Source: Brachionus manjavacas (Eukaryota > Rotifera > Eurotatoria > Ploima > Brachionidae). From it: a DNA stretch of 64,000 nucleotides. This document shows, in pieces, positions 48,888-59,163 of this stretch. The stretch lies in NCBI GenBank assembly GCA_019054805.1, contig JAHQIY010000013.1:1054001-1118000 (forward strand), read 5' to 3'. The translations under genes and the position numbers were made by a program. Each line of letters opens with the position of its first letter. The stretch's first letter is position 1. The notes under the pieces were generated by a model. It was not told the origin of the DNA, searched no databases, and was given only the letters and a program-made list of their open reading frames with translations.

Positions 48888-50419
48888 TCAATCTTGGTTA
48901 AGCTTCGAAACATCCTCGTATTGCACATTTTTGACGAGTTTGCCCTTCAATGGACCCTTGAAAAAATTATTTTTATCTTAAAGTAAAAAAAATAGATAGC
49001 TCAACAAAATTGGGCTGTCAACAAAAATAACTAAAAATAAAAAAAAGACCTCATTTTTGTAAAATTAAAATAACTCACTGATGCAATGGTTACAGTTGCA
49101 CAAAATTTGTCCTGATTTATGTCCTCCATGGTGGCTACTTCGCCGCGATACGCTCCATTTAGAATAAGAACTTTTTTTCCTAATGCGGGCAAAACTGTTT
49201 CCAAATGAGCTTGGTCTAATTTGATCACCGTACCTGATTCAATCAATTTAACAACTCCGGTGTACTGGTCCAAAACGTCTGTAACAATGCCCTTTTTATT
49301 TAAATATTTGTCACCTAATTTTTTAGTTATCACTTTTACAACAATATTTTTATGCAGCCAGTAATCTTTTCGATTTATTTTTTCCCGTTTTTTTTCTTCT
49401 GTCTAAAATTTAGGCAAAATAATTACTCAACAAAAAAAATTTAAAATTAAAAAATACCCACAACTAAGATTTCCTCCAAAGTGCTTAGTTTGCGCTTTTC
49501 AGCTGGTCCATCAGTTTTTTTTTCTTTCTCTGGTTTTGTATCATCAAGCGCGCTTGGAGTATCCTTGGTCTCTTCTTCTGGCTCGTATGGCTCGCTTTTT
49601 ATGCTACCAGTTTCATTTTGCTCAGATTTACTAGTCTTTGGCACATTGCTATCTTTTGCAGGCTTAAAAACCGGAGCTGTTTTCTTAAAGCTGATTCTGA
49701 TAACTTCATCTTGCGGCTTGACCAACTCAGTCGCTTCATGAGCTTCTTCGTTTTGTTTTTCTTTAGCTCTTTCGATCTGTCGGAGCACAGATTGTTATTT
49801 AAGTTGTTGCACAATAAAAAATCCATACCTTACCTGTTTTTGCAAATAGAGCTCTTGCCTTTGCCGATCGTCAAGATCCAGCTTTTTCTTTTTCTCAGCT
49901 TCTTCTTGACGCCGCAAAGTCTCTGGATCTCGGTCAATGTAGGTAACAAACCAGCCCTTTTCTGTCTCTTCCACATGACATATTGCATTCCTGCCCAAAA
50001 ATTTCACATATTGGGTGAGAGAGAACCATCTAGTGGCGTTCATGTGGATATGGTCTCGATCAGAAATGTACTCTTGGTAGACTATGTTGGCATTCACTCG
50101 TTTGGTTCCGAAGCGTCTTTTAAGTATGTTTATGTACTCACGGTGAAATTGGGACGAAAAATCGTCCATAAATTTGCCAGCGTTATCTGCAAAAAGCAAA
50201 AGCTGACGCTGATGAGACTCTGACATAGCGTGGCATTTAAAACCATTCTTTAAAGATGAATCAGTAGAATTTTAAATTTCAAATGTTTCAAATATTTACC
50301 TCATCTCTACACTGCTTTTGGCACATTTGACAATACCATCTCAATTTCTGCAAACCCTTTGCCTTGATGCGATTAGCAATCGCTTTAGGCGTCAAAAATC
50401 CTGGTTTTTCTTTACCCAT
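48888..50419 (-). CDS. KIN: DNA/RNA-binding protein KIN17
   Basis: Five exons on the minus strand: 50419-50300, 50247-49834, 49776-49462, 49402-49079, 48956-48888; all phase 0, 413 residues (human 393). It is a conserved nuclear zinc-finger protein linked to DNA replication/repair and spliceosomal RNA. It starts MGKEKPGFLTPKAIANRIKA, the family's typical N terminus. The C2H2 finger is C30, C33, H46, H52, split by the first intron. Next comes the Kin17 winged-helix region (RRFGTKRVNANIVYQEYISD, HIHMNATRW, GWFVTYIDRDPE). Exon 3 is a variable charged linker. The C-terminal SH3/KOW-like region carries DYWL, VKVITKKLGDKY, KLDQAHLETVLPA and GPLKGK. An in-frame extension upstream exists, but the family start is the ATG at 50419, 26 bp after an acceptor-like TTCTAG. 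The exon 3 donor is GTGGGT, a weak match. Confidence 0.95.
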
Positions 50420-50445
50420 TTTTTTACTCGCCAAATCGGCTCTTT

Positions 50446-52599
50446 CTAGAAGTACTCGACGAAAAAAATTGATTTGAAATTTTTTTACCAAGTATTTATA
50501 CATGTTGAAATATTTTTTTTGTTGAAATAATTAGATCTGCATTTCTGCATAACTGATTAGACAACTGCATAAACAAAATTAAGAAATTTAAATTTCAAAT
50601 AGCTACCAGATAAAATTGAAGAACATTTTTTTCAAAGAATTTTATTCCTTTTACTTTACTTTTACCAAAGAGATAAACATTTTTTCTTTAATCATTCATT
50701 TCAGAGTTAAGTGAAATTTAGTATAAATTTACAAAAATAAGTGATCAAACACTTCTTGTAAGTGCATTTAGAATTTTGACATTGTCTGCAAAATCTGTGC
50801 AAAATGTTAAGCTTGAAAATAAAGAACTTTAAATTTGCAAATTTTTCGCAGACACCCTTTTTTTTTGGTACCTGAGGATATTAATTTTTTCAGAACCAAT
50901 TTTCAACTTTCATAAAAAAAAACGAAAAACTAATTAAATAAAAACCAACTAATTTTACAAAACCAAAACTTATATCAATTAAATTAGATGTCTTAGTAAA
51001 TAAAAAGACTTAAAAAATGGTCCAATTCTTTTTTAATTATTTAAAATTTTAGAACGACTTACTAAAAGTAGATTTCTTTACATAATAGTAAAATTTTTTC
51101 TTTGGATAATTTAAATTTTTTATAATTTGTGAATTGCTTATTTTTATTTTCAAATTTTGTAGAATTCGACGAAACAACTTTTTTCCTTTTTTTTTTAATT
51201 TTTTATTTTGCCTATGAGGCTTAAATCAATAAATAATAATAATAATAATAAATAATTATTTTTCATGCATTTAAAGAATTACAGAATTTTATCATGAAAT
51301 AAAATTTTTTTTAATTAGCGAAAAACTCAGAAAAGCGGCCTCATAAGATGAATTTTAATTTAGTTTTGTAAGAAAACGTGAATTTAAGTCACCAAATCCA
51401 CCTTAAGATTTCAACTCACCCCATTAGTACAAAGGGTTAAACCCGCTGTTGTTCAAAGTCACAAAGTCAAACTTGTATATTTGAAGTTTTTAATGATTGT
51501 ACTCTAAGATTGAAAGCTGAATGTAATTTTTCAAATTGATTAAATTTTATTTTGAATTTATGATGACTTTAACTTTTAGGCTTGATTTTTGTTTCACTCA
51601 TTTTTTAAACAATTTTCTTTAAGTGAATTTTTTTAAATGAAAAAATTTCAATCAAAAATCAATTACATTTTTTTTATTTTTAAAGTTTTAAGAAGTCAAG
51701 TTACTGACTTGACTTGGAATAGGCTTTTCAAATGACTTATTTTTTTGACTTTTGCACAAGTCTGGTCCCAGGAATCCTTTTACACCATAGTTTCACCCTA
51801 TTAGAAAAAAATTGGGTTTGTTATTCATTCCTAGCTAAAATGAATAGAAAGGTTGCTTTAAATTAAGGAATAAAAAATCGACTTGAGTGGAAATCAAAAG
51901 TAATAACCCTATGCTCCACAAAGAGAGAATAAGGAAAAAAAAATTGAAGGAATACCAAATATTTTCATTTTATTTCTTATTTGGAGTTTTATTTCTATAT
52001 TTAACTTTGAAAGCTAGATACGAATACATTTTAAATAAAAAATTTAAAATGTAATTGAATTTATCAATGGATTGAATAAAAAAATTTTATTAATTTTAAA
52101 TTTTAAATCTAAATATCATGTAAAACATTTTAAATTAAGTGAAACATATTTTTTTTAATGTTGTTTCAGTATAAAAGCTAGAAAAAAATCAATTTTATCA
52201 ATTTATGAAAAAGATTAATTAATTTTTATAATTTTTGGAAAGTTTGTATGAAAATTCATTTCTCAACATCAGAAACGGTTTTTTGTAAGGACTCATGAAA
52301 TAATCTGAATAGTCTAAATATTAGTTCAAAGCATTTTTCAAAAAATCTATTTATTTATTAATTTCAATAGTTTATTTCTAAAAAATTTTTTTAAAAAATC
52401 GGTCATTATTTTTTCGGCTAAGTGTCCAGTTCAATCCCTAATAGATCAATTGAGTGTATTTAAGCTGAACAAATAAGCCAATAATTTTGTCGACACAATA
52501 AATTTAAAAATTTTCTCTTCTAATTCAAACACATGTTTAATTAAATAATTCAAATAATTTAAATGAATTTGAAATAAAATAAAAAATTCAAAAATTAAA
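50446..52599. other. Region between divergent KIN17 and INTS9
   Basis: About 2.1 kb holding both promoters. It contains an (AAT)n microsatellite at 51235-51250. No other gene or clear element recognised. Confidence 0.4.
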
Positions 52600-54825
52600 A
52601 TGAGATTGTATTGTTTGAGTGGAGACCCGAACTATCCATGCTTTGTACTAGCGGCCAAAGGGTGCAATATAATGCTCGACTGTGCACTCAATTTGCAGTC
52701 TTTACAGCACTTTATTCCACAAATGTTGGTTCAAAATCAGCGCTTTGAATCAATTCCCAGCCACAGATCACCAAACGGTACTGTTTATGACAACATAAAA
52801 GAACTCAACAGCCGGTTTTATCTCAACTCGCCACTTGAATTCAGTATTCCCCAATTTAACTTGATTAACATTGAAGACATCGATGCAGTTTTAATAAGCA
52901 ACTCAAATTTCATGTTAGCACTGCCCTATCTAACTCGTCTCAAAGGCTTCCGGGCCAACATCTACTGCACTGAACCTTTGATGCACTTTGGCCGAATGCT
53001 GATGCAAGAGCTCACTCATTTGGTCAAAAACAACCAAATTGTCCACGACAAGAGCAGTGAAGAAAATGCCCACTTGAGCAAATTTCCACTTTTCCATGGA
53101 CTTTCACATCTATCATTGGATTTGAGCCAAGAAAAGAAAATTGTTGAGCACAACGACGACTCGGAAGAGTCGTGTTCAAATGCCAAATTGATCAAGCTAG
53201 ATCATTCGGAACAATCGGATCAGATAGCTTCTCACACAAGTCAAAAATCTAACTATAGCATTTTTTCTCAATTGCTGAATATTCAGGAGGCCCATTTTAA
53301 GCCATTAAATTGGAAATTTTTGTATTCCAAAAAAGATGTTGAAGATTGTGTGTCTAGGATAAAGTTGATCGATTTCAGCGAGGCAATAGACATTTTTGGC
53401 AGCGTCAAGGTCCAAGCTAAGAGTTCGGGCTACTCTATAGGCTCTTGTTACTGGATCATAGAGTCCGATTGTGATACCATCTGCTACTTGTCCAAATCAA
53501 GCCTGCTCAACTCTCACTCAAAGCTATTCGATCAGTATCTAAAAAATCAAATCATCGACTGCCTCATTCTCACTGGCCTCAATCAAACCCAGCTCAACGA
53601 ACCCGAACAAATGATACAGGACTTTTGTAAGGCTTGTGTTCTGACTCTTAAAAATCAAGGAAACGTGCTGATTCCTGTCCAGCCAAGCGGCAAAATATAC
53701 GATCTAATTGAGTTCTTGTACGGCTATCTGTGCGACGCATCTCTTGGCAGCACTCCCATTTATTTCATGTCCCATGTTGCCGAGCAGTCACTGGCTTATT
53801 CCAACATATTTGCCGAGTGGCTGTGCGATTCGAAGCAAGCTTTGGTCTATGCGGCAGAGTGTCCGTTCCAGCACGGCGAACTGTTCAAAAATGGCTTCTT
53901 AAAAACCTACCCGGGCATCACGTCCAAGTTCAATGATGAATTTTTGCAGCCGTGCATTCTTTTTGCCAGTCATCCATCGCTTAGATTCGGCGAAGTGTGC
54001 CACTTCATCGAGCTGTGGAAAAACTCGCCAAATAACTCGTTCATATTTACAGATTCAGAGTTCAATTATCTGGACGCTTTGGCGCCTTTTCAGCCAATTT
54101 ACGCCAACTACTACTATTTTCCCATTGACACCAGTCTCACAAGCGGCCAGATCTACAAGCTCCTAAAAGAGCCCAAGAGTTTTCCGCAAATAATCGCCAG
54201 CAATCACTACCGGTACATAGCTGGCGAGTGCCAGCCAGGTCTCAACGATCACGTGTCCAAAATAGACGCGTTCAAGTTTTTTGGCAAAGTTGATCTTAGC
54301 TTTTACCATCAGAATGACGTGATCAAGCTGGCTCTGAAGAGAAAGTATGAAAATTGCGAAATAGAGAGCGATTTGGCTCAGATTTTGTTTCCCAAAAAGC
54401 CGATGGGTGACACAGTACCCTTTGTGACATTCAATGCTCAGTTAGTGAGCAAAAATAACAGTCATGTGCTCAGAGCAGCGCCAAAAACTATACCTGTCAA
54501 TCGGCGTGACCGAATTAAGGAGAGCAATTTTAAAAAGTACCCATATGGCAAATTTAATCTGGATAAGTTTTTAAATGTGCTCAGACAATTTGGCTTGATT
54601 GATGCCAAATTGCTGGACCGGAACGTGGCCGAAGACAGCCTTCTGACAAGTCTAGTGGAAAGAGATGCTGCGAATGACAATGCTTTGAGGTATTTGGTAG
54701 AAATTGATGCCTCAAATAGAATAGATATTGACATGGCTTCGAATAGGATAAATATATTATGTGAAAATGATGAGTATAGGGTGAAAATTAAGGACGCTTT
54801 GTTGCGTTGCTTAAAAACTCTTTGA
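52600..54825 (+). CDS. INTS9: Integrator complex subunit 9, intronless
   Basis: A single uninterrupted frame of 741 residues (human 658). INTS9 pairs with the endonuclease INTS11 in the cleavage module that processes snRNA 3' ends and terminates nascent transcripts. The start MRLYCLSGDPNYPCFVL parallels human MKLYCLSG. The metallo-beta-lactamase fold is recognisable (MLDCALNLQS, ISNSNFMLALPYLTRLKGF) but lacks the metal-binding HxHxDH, as expected for this inactive partner. The beta-CASP part shows GNVLIPVQPSGKIYDLIEFL, IFAEWLC, PCILFASHPSLRFGEV and LDALAPFQPIYAN. The C-terminal dimerisation region (FKRKYENCEIESDLAQ-like, then LCENDEYRVKIKDALLRCL) is present. An acidic/serine-rich insertion around residues 165-215 accounts for most of the extra length. 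It is richer in G+C than its surroundings. Confidence 0.95.
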   Translation: MRLYCLSGDPNYPCFVLAAKGCNIMLDCALNLQSLQHFIPQMLVQNQRFESIPSHRSPNGTVYDNIKELNSRFYLNSPLEFSIPQFNLINIEDIDAVLISNSNFMLALPYLTRLKGFRANIYCTEPLMHFGRMLMQELTHLVKNNQIVHDKSSEENAHLSKFPLFHGLSHLSLDLSQEKKIVEHNDDSEESCSNAKLIKLDHSEQSDQIASHTSQKSNYSIFSQLLNIQEAHFKPLNWKFLYSKKDVEDCVSRIKLIDFSEAIDIFGSVKVQAKSSGYSIGSCYWIIESDCDTICYLSKSSLLNSHSKLFDQYLKNQIIDCLILTGLNQTQLNEPEQMIQDFCKACVLTLKNQGNVLIPVQPSGKIYDLIEFLYGYLCDASLGSTPIYFMSHVAEQSLAYSNIFAEWLCDSKQALVYAAECPFQHGELFKNGFLKTYPGITSKFNDEFLQPCILFASHPSLRFGEVCHFIELWKNSPNNSFIFTDSEFNYLDALAPFQPIYANYYYFPIDTSLTSGQIYKLLKEPKSFPQIIASNHYRYIAGECQPGLNDHVSKIDAFKFFGKVDLSFYHQNDVIKLALKRKYENCEIESDLAQILFPKKPMGDTVPFVTFNAQLVSKNNSHVLRAAPKTIPVNRRDRIKESNFKKYPYGKFNLDKFLNVLRQFGLIDAKLLDRNVAEDSLLTSLVERDAANDNALRYLVEIDASNRIDIDMASNRINILCENDEYRVKIKDALLRCLKTL

Positions 54826-55325
54826 GCCGTCTGTCATCTGTCATTCGATGTACATATCGATTTAATTTAAATTATAAATTATATTTTAATAAAAATTATT
54901 TAAAACAGTTTAATTGTTGCATTAAAAAAATTGAGACCGGAATTAAAAATTCGGTTGAATTTTGGTTAATTTTAAAATATATCTTATTTTTGTGAAAGCG
55001 CGGTATAAGTCTAATTTTTAAATAAAATGCAGCATTTCTGCTTGAGTTTCTGTGGAAAAAAATATTTTTTTGAATAATTCATTAGATGCTGAGCCGCAAA
55101 TTGAGCAAAAGGGAAAATTCAAAAAATGAAATGCAATTTTAAATTTAAAAAGTAGTTTTGAAAAATAGAGTGGAATTGTTTGGTGTCAAATAAAATTTGG
55201 TAAACTTTATTAATAATCATTTTTAAAGCAATTTTGAATGAAAGGTGTCTTACCATAAACAATTAAATAACATTTTTTTTAAACACTGTTTTAATTTTTA
55301 TCGAAATAATTTTTCTTGATTTTGA
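54826..55325. other. Intergenic stretch after INTS9
   Basis: AT-rich 3' flank. AATAAA-like hexamers are frequent here; nothing else seen. Confidence 0.4.
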
Positions 55326-55328
55326 ATC

Positions 55329-56106
55329 AATTTTTTAATGAATTTTTTTGCTGCCAAAATAAAAATTGGTAACTTTTCTTTAAGCTTGAATAACTCAGAT
55401 TAGATGATATCTGGTTTTTGGTCGTTAGTCGTTGGTTTTAGTGTCCAAGCAATTCATTTGTATTTGTCGATTTGCTGTCTATTGAATTGACTACATTCAA
55501 AGACTAATCAAAATTAATAATTTCTGTTGCCACTTTTCGATAGCCAATTAATCACACTAGGACTTTTATACTCTCAATGCTTTAATAGAATTTTTTTTAG
55601 AAAAAAACTATTTACTCTGAGCAGAAATTTTACCAACTTAAAATTTTTTTTCAGACTACAAAATTGAGCAAGTTTTGGTTTTGTGAAGTTCAGTACAAAA
55701 TAACAGAACAAAGTATTAAAAAATTTAATAACTTTTTATCTAAAAGTTTAAAATTAATTCTGTAAATGCAGCATGGTGCTACATTCAAAGTTGCATCAAC
55801 TGTAAAAGTCTGCTAATGATATGCAGAATCTCTGCAAAGCACCAGGCTCGACTTTTGAAATTTGATTTCTGCATAACTCTGCAAATTTAGCAGGCTTTGA
55901 TATTTGATGCAACTTTGAAAGTTGCACTATTTTGCATTTACAGAACTAAGTTTAAACCTTTGGAAAAAAAGTTATTCAATTTTTTTAGATTTTTTCTGTT
56001 CTTTTTTTCATTTTGTACTGAATTTCACAAAACCGCAAGTTTTAATTTTTTAATGAATTTTTTTGCTGCCAAAATAAAATTGGTAACTTTTATTTAAGCT
56101 TAAAAG
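55329..56106. repeat. Direct duplication of about 60 bp flanking a MITE-bearing segment
   Basis: AATTTTTTAATGAATTTTTT, then TTGCTGCCAAAATAAAA(A)TTGGTAACTTTT and TTAAGCTT, occurs at 55329-55390 and again at 56044-56106 with two or three differences. The right copy starts directly after the right target duplication of the MITE at 55677-56034. Confidence 0.7.
55677..56034. mobile_element. Non-autonomous DNA transposon (MITE), family copy 2
   Basis: The ends are GGTTTTGTGAAGTTCAGTAC and the complement of GGTTTTGTGAAATTCAGTAC, flanked by a perfect 9-bp duplication GCAAGTTTT at 55668-55676 and 56035-56043. The inverted arms are long, over 120 bp with small gaps: both contain the AACAGAA, TTAATAACTTTTT-type, TTCTGTAAATGCA and AAGTTGCATCAA blocks in mirrored order. 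There is no transposase. Shared termini, interior and duplication length make it the same family as 10735-11140. The precise duplication suggests it is the younger copy. Confidence 0.88.
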
Positions 56107-56333
56107 CTATTTTTATGTAAAGCAACAATTTCTTACCTAAAATTACGTAAAATTAAGTCCATCATGTCAAAAGGATACCAAATGTAGAATTTTTGAAATT
56201 TGTTAATTTTTTCAATATATTCATTTTATTAATTAAGTTGGTAGTTCGTCTTAAAAATGAATTAAATATTTTTTTATTTTTGTAATAAAGTTTATTCGAA
56301 AAAATAACTCAATTTTATTTTTTTCGATTTTAG

Positions 56334-57218
56334 ATGTCAAATATCAAAAGCTTAAAACTATTATCACATAATGTAGTCTATTTAAAGAATGTATATTGGT
56401 ATAGATCACAATTTACTCTAAAAAGTTTGCAAAAATGTCTAACAGCCGAAAGTTTACAGGTTTTGTACAAGTCGAAACATTTTCTTATTTTAAACAAGCC
56501 ATATGATTTGGTTCTTTATGATTACCATAAAACTTTTCGCACACAGCAAACTCTTTTTGAGCTAATCAAAGAAAAATTTCCTTACTATTTCGACCCGCGT
56601 TTAACAGGAGGCTTTCATGTTTTGCACAGACTGGATTCTGTTACAAGTGGATGTATATGCATACCTTTGAATTATTTTTCGCAAAGGATTGGCTTCGAGG
56701 CTTTCCGGAATGGAAATGCTGACAAATATTATATTGCTTTGGTTCACGGACACTTAAAGCTTGAAAATGCAAACTCAGATGGTATGTATGAGCTTGATGT
56801 TCCAATAGGAGAAGATTCAACGCGACTTAAGTACGCGAGATGTACTGCCTTTGATATTAATGGAAAAAAAATAGAGAATTGTGTGCAGCCTGAAAAAGCG
56901 ATCAGTAGGCTCAAAATATTAGAGTATGGTACATACAAATCAAAAGACTGCTCCAAAGTATTGATTAAACCCATCACAGGAAGAAGACACCAATTAAGGG
57001 TGCATTTAAAGTATCTTGGACATCCAATAATTGGTGACACATGCTATGGAATCGATGATTTTGACTCATATAGAACTATGCTTCATTCATATAGACTACA
57101 TATAAAAATAAACACAAAGAATAGATTGTTTATCAAGGCCAAGGCTCCTGATCCTTTTGTTCCTGAAGTTGATCCTGACTGGAGTCCTAAACATTTTGTC
57201 AACAAACTAAATATTTAA
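56334..57218 (+). CDS. RPUSD1: RNA pseudouridine synthase, RPUSD1-like (RluA family)
   Basis: An intact 294-residue frame. Members isomerise uridine to pseudouridine in RNA. RluA landmarks: LQVLYKSKHFLILNKPYDLV (substrate-binding strand), FHVLHRLDSVTSG with catalytic Asp101, KYYIALVHGHL, SKVLIKPITGRRHQLRVHL and GHPIIGDTCYG. The tail APDPF-x-P-x-x-DPDWSP resembles the human RPUSD1 C terminus (TPDPFLP...WSP), but the long proline-rich tail of the human protein is absent. The first 40 residues are an extension before the domain. A strong acceptor-like TTTTTTTCGATTTTAG ends exactly at the ATG, so an upstream exon or a trans-splice site is possible. MPHOSPH6 starts 119 bp downstream on the same strand. 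The RNA target is unknown. Confidence 0.9.
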   Translation: MSNIKSLKLLSHNVVYLKNVYWYRSQFTLKSLQKCLTAESLQVLYKSKHFLILNKPYDLVLYDYHKTFRTQQTLFELIKEKFPYYFDPRLTGGFHVLHRLDSVTSGCICIPLNYFSQRIGFEAFRNGNADKYYIALVHGHLKLENANSDGMYELDVPIGEDSTRLKYARCTAFDINGKKIENCVQPEKAISRLKILEYGTYKSKDCSKVLIKPITGRRHQLRVHLKYLGHPIIGDTCYGIDDFDSYRTMLHSYRLHIKINTKNRLFIKAKAPDPFVPEVDPDWSPKHFVNKLNI

Positions 57219-57337
57219 TTTTAAAAAGATGATTTTTTGAGTCTTTTTCTATAAGCGTTTGACAGCGTTTAAAATTTGTATTTTTAAACCGAAATATAAT
57301 TTATTTTAAACTTTTAGATTTTAATAATAATAAAAAA

Positions 57338-57988
57338 ATGAAGACAAAAATGAAACTGTCCTCTAATGTGCTTCAAATGAAAGTAATGAACATTTTTTTA
57401 GTGATTTATTATTTGTTTAGCTTAGAGATTATTTAAGTTTATGAAACGAACTGCCGTCGAAAGACAAGAAGAATTGGCTTTAGAGGAGCAGCAGAGACAA
57501 ATTGACGATGAACATTGGTATTTGGATATTGATAAAGAGAAGAAAATAGAATCAAATGTGTACTGTTTTTTTTAATCATTTGGTGAATTTAATAGATAAA
57601 TTTATTGTTTTTAAATCTAGAGGTTCTGTTATTGTTGAATCTAGTTACTCAATTTTTGATGGTATTGGTTTTGGGCGAATGTCATTTAATGGATTTAATC
57701 CACAAATAGAAGTTTGTTGAAATATTCAGTTTGATTTTTTTAATTTTTTCTTAGAAATTAATGAAATCGACCGATGGAGAAGACAGTCAAAAATCAGATT
57801 CGGGTGAAAAAGAAATTGACGACGAGGAAATGGCAGAACAGTAAGTTAATGAGATGAAGACAAAAAATTTAATTTTAAATATTTCTAGCTTTTCGAATTC
57901 TCTTGAGAAAACAATCAACAAAAAATTTGCTGTCAAAAGATTTTTTAAGCAAGCCAAAGGGCCCAAAGCAAAACGCCTGGCAACTTAG
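57338..57988 (+). CDS. MPHOSPH6: M-phase phosphoprotein 6 (exosome-associated)
   Basis: Five small exons: 57338-57382, 57438-57559, 57621-57711, 57755-57840, 57889-57988, with introns of 43-61 bp and consistent phases, encoding 147 residues (human 160). MPHOSPH6 (Mpp6) binds the nuclear exosome and helps recruit the MTR4 helicase for 5.8S rRNA maturation and RNA decay. The conserved order is clear: KLSSNVLQMKFMKR at the start, DDEHWYLD, FGRMSFNGFNPQIEKLM, DDEEMAE, then NKKFAVKRFFKQ. The GRMSF-x-GFNP-x-IEKLM block is diagnostic. Exon 2 ends with GT|GTACTG, the only donor that keeps the frame. An acceptor-like CTTTTAG ends 21 nt before the ATG. This gene is too fragmented to appear as one long open frame. 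Confidence 0.93.
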
Positions 57989-58050
57989 CTTATTAGCAAA
58001 CGAAAAGTTTTATCCCATCGGATATTTCGAGTGTAATATAATATAATTTT

Positions 58051-58056
58051 AATAAA
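58051..58056 (+). terminator. Poly(A) signal of MPHOSPH6
   Basis: AATAAA 63 bp after the MPHOSPH6 stop codon. Confidence 0.4.
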
Positions 58057-58324
58057 AAGAAAAGGAAAATATTCAAATTTTTATCTTGATTGTTTTGATT
58101 CAAACATTTAACAAAAAAAAACAAAAATTAAAAATAAATCTTGAAATATATTTACAAAGAAAAAAAATGTTAAAATAATATTTTTGATCATTTAAAGTGC
58201 TGCTTTCTATGGAAATTTTATGAAAAAATGGATCTTTTCATCCTATTTAATGAAAAGTTTACCAATTTACCATTTTTGGCGGAAATCAATGAATGCCTTT
58301 TGAAGTCTATTTTTGCTTAACACT

Positions 58325-58344
58325 AGTAGTAGTAGTAGGTCATT
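58325..58344 (-). repeat. Short (TAC)n tract, possible LINE 3' tail
   Basis: On the minus strand this reads ACCTACTACTACTACTAGTG, resembling the CTACTACTACTCCTAC tail that ends the LINE at 3640. A minus-strand LINE palm fragment lies about 300 bp away at 58635-58915, so the tract may be its 3' end after a large internal deletion. Confidence 0.4.
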
Positions 58345-58463
58345 TCTAAAAAGTTAAATAAAATCTTAATGGCAAGGATTTAATTAAAACAATTTCGCTC
58401 CTTTAATTAGAAACCCAAATTATCTCTAAAATTTTTAAAGTATGTAAATAATTATATATTTTG

Positions 58464-58545
58464 CAGGATATTTTGCAGGATATTTTGCAGGATATTTTGA
58501 AGGATATTTTGCAGGATATTTTGCAGGATATTTTGCAGGAGTATT
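58464..58545. repeat. 12-bp tandem repeat
   Basis: About seven copies of GCAGGATATTTT, one with GAAGGATATTTT. Sharp boundaries and near-identical units suggest recent slippage. Confidence 0.95.
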
Positions 58546-58634
58546 CCTAGACCAACCCTAAATGGTACATTTCAAAAATCTCCTGATAACTTTTTTTATT
58601 TTAAAGTAAAAAATAAAAAAAAAAACGAAAAAAA

Positions 58635-58915
58635 AAAGGATGAAAAAATAACCAAAATAAACACAACAGTTCTCTTTTTTTAGTATCATCGGCATATTTT
58701 TCACATTTGTTAACCAAACCATTCGAAAGGTCATTTATGTATATTAAAAATAAATATGGTCCCAATACTGAACCTTGAGGTATTCCACTGGTTACATCTA
58801 GCCAATTTGATATGGTTGAACCCAAAATAACACGTTGTTTCCTCTCGTGGAGAAAGTCACTTATTTAAAAGCTAATCATATATCTTTTAGGCGTGAAGCC
58901 GTGCTGTGAATAAAT
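58635..58915 (-). mobile_element. LINE reverse-transcriptase palm fragment
   Basis: The minus strand reads YSQHGFTPKRYMISF, a stop, ISDFLHERKQRVILGS, SNWLDVTSGIPQGSVLGPYL, FLIYINDLSNGLVNKC and EKYADDTK. It holds the GxPQGSxLGP and YADD motifs of the reverse-transcriptase active site. It is truncated right after the catalytic YADD, so it is inactive. Confidence 0.88.
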
Positions 58916-59163
58916 TATGATTTAAAAAAAAAAATTTTTCTTTTGAATGAATGAATCACATTTTTATGCATTTTCATCTCCCTGTGTTTGTTTTTAATCT
59001 TCAGCCTTTTACTGAAGGGTAGAAATCACTTTTAATAAATAACTTTTTATTTTTGATCAGCAATAAATTCTCATTTTATTCAATTAAAATTAAATTTTAT
59101 TTAAAAAAAATTGTAATTAAAATTCGATTCTATTTAACATTTATTTATTGCATCATATTTCGT

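Noticed and set aside
49618-50223. Plus-strand 201-codon frame
   Set aside because: It is antisense to KIN17 exons 2-3, which match the family on the minus strand with correct splice sites.
55329-56106. The 60-bp direct repeats as solo-type LTRs
   Set aside because: Too short, no TG...CA ends, and no internal retroviral or LTR-element coding.
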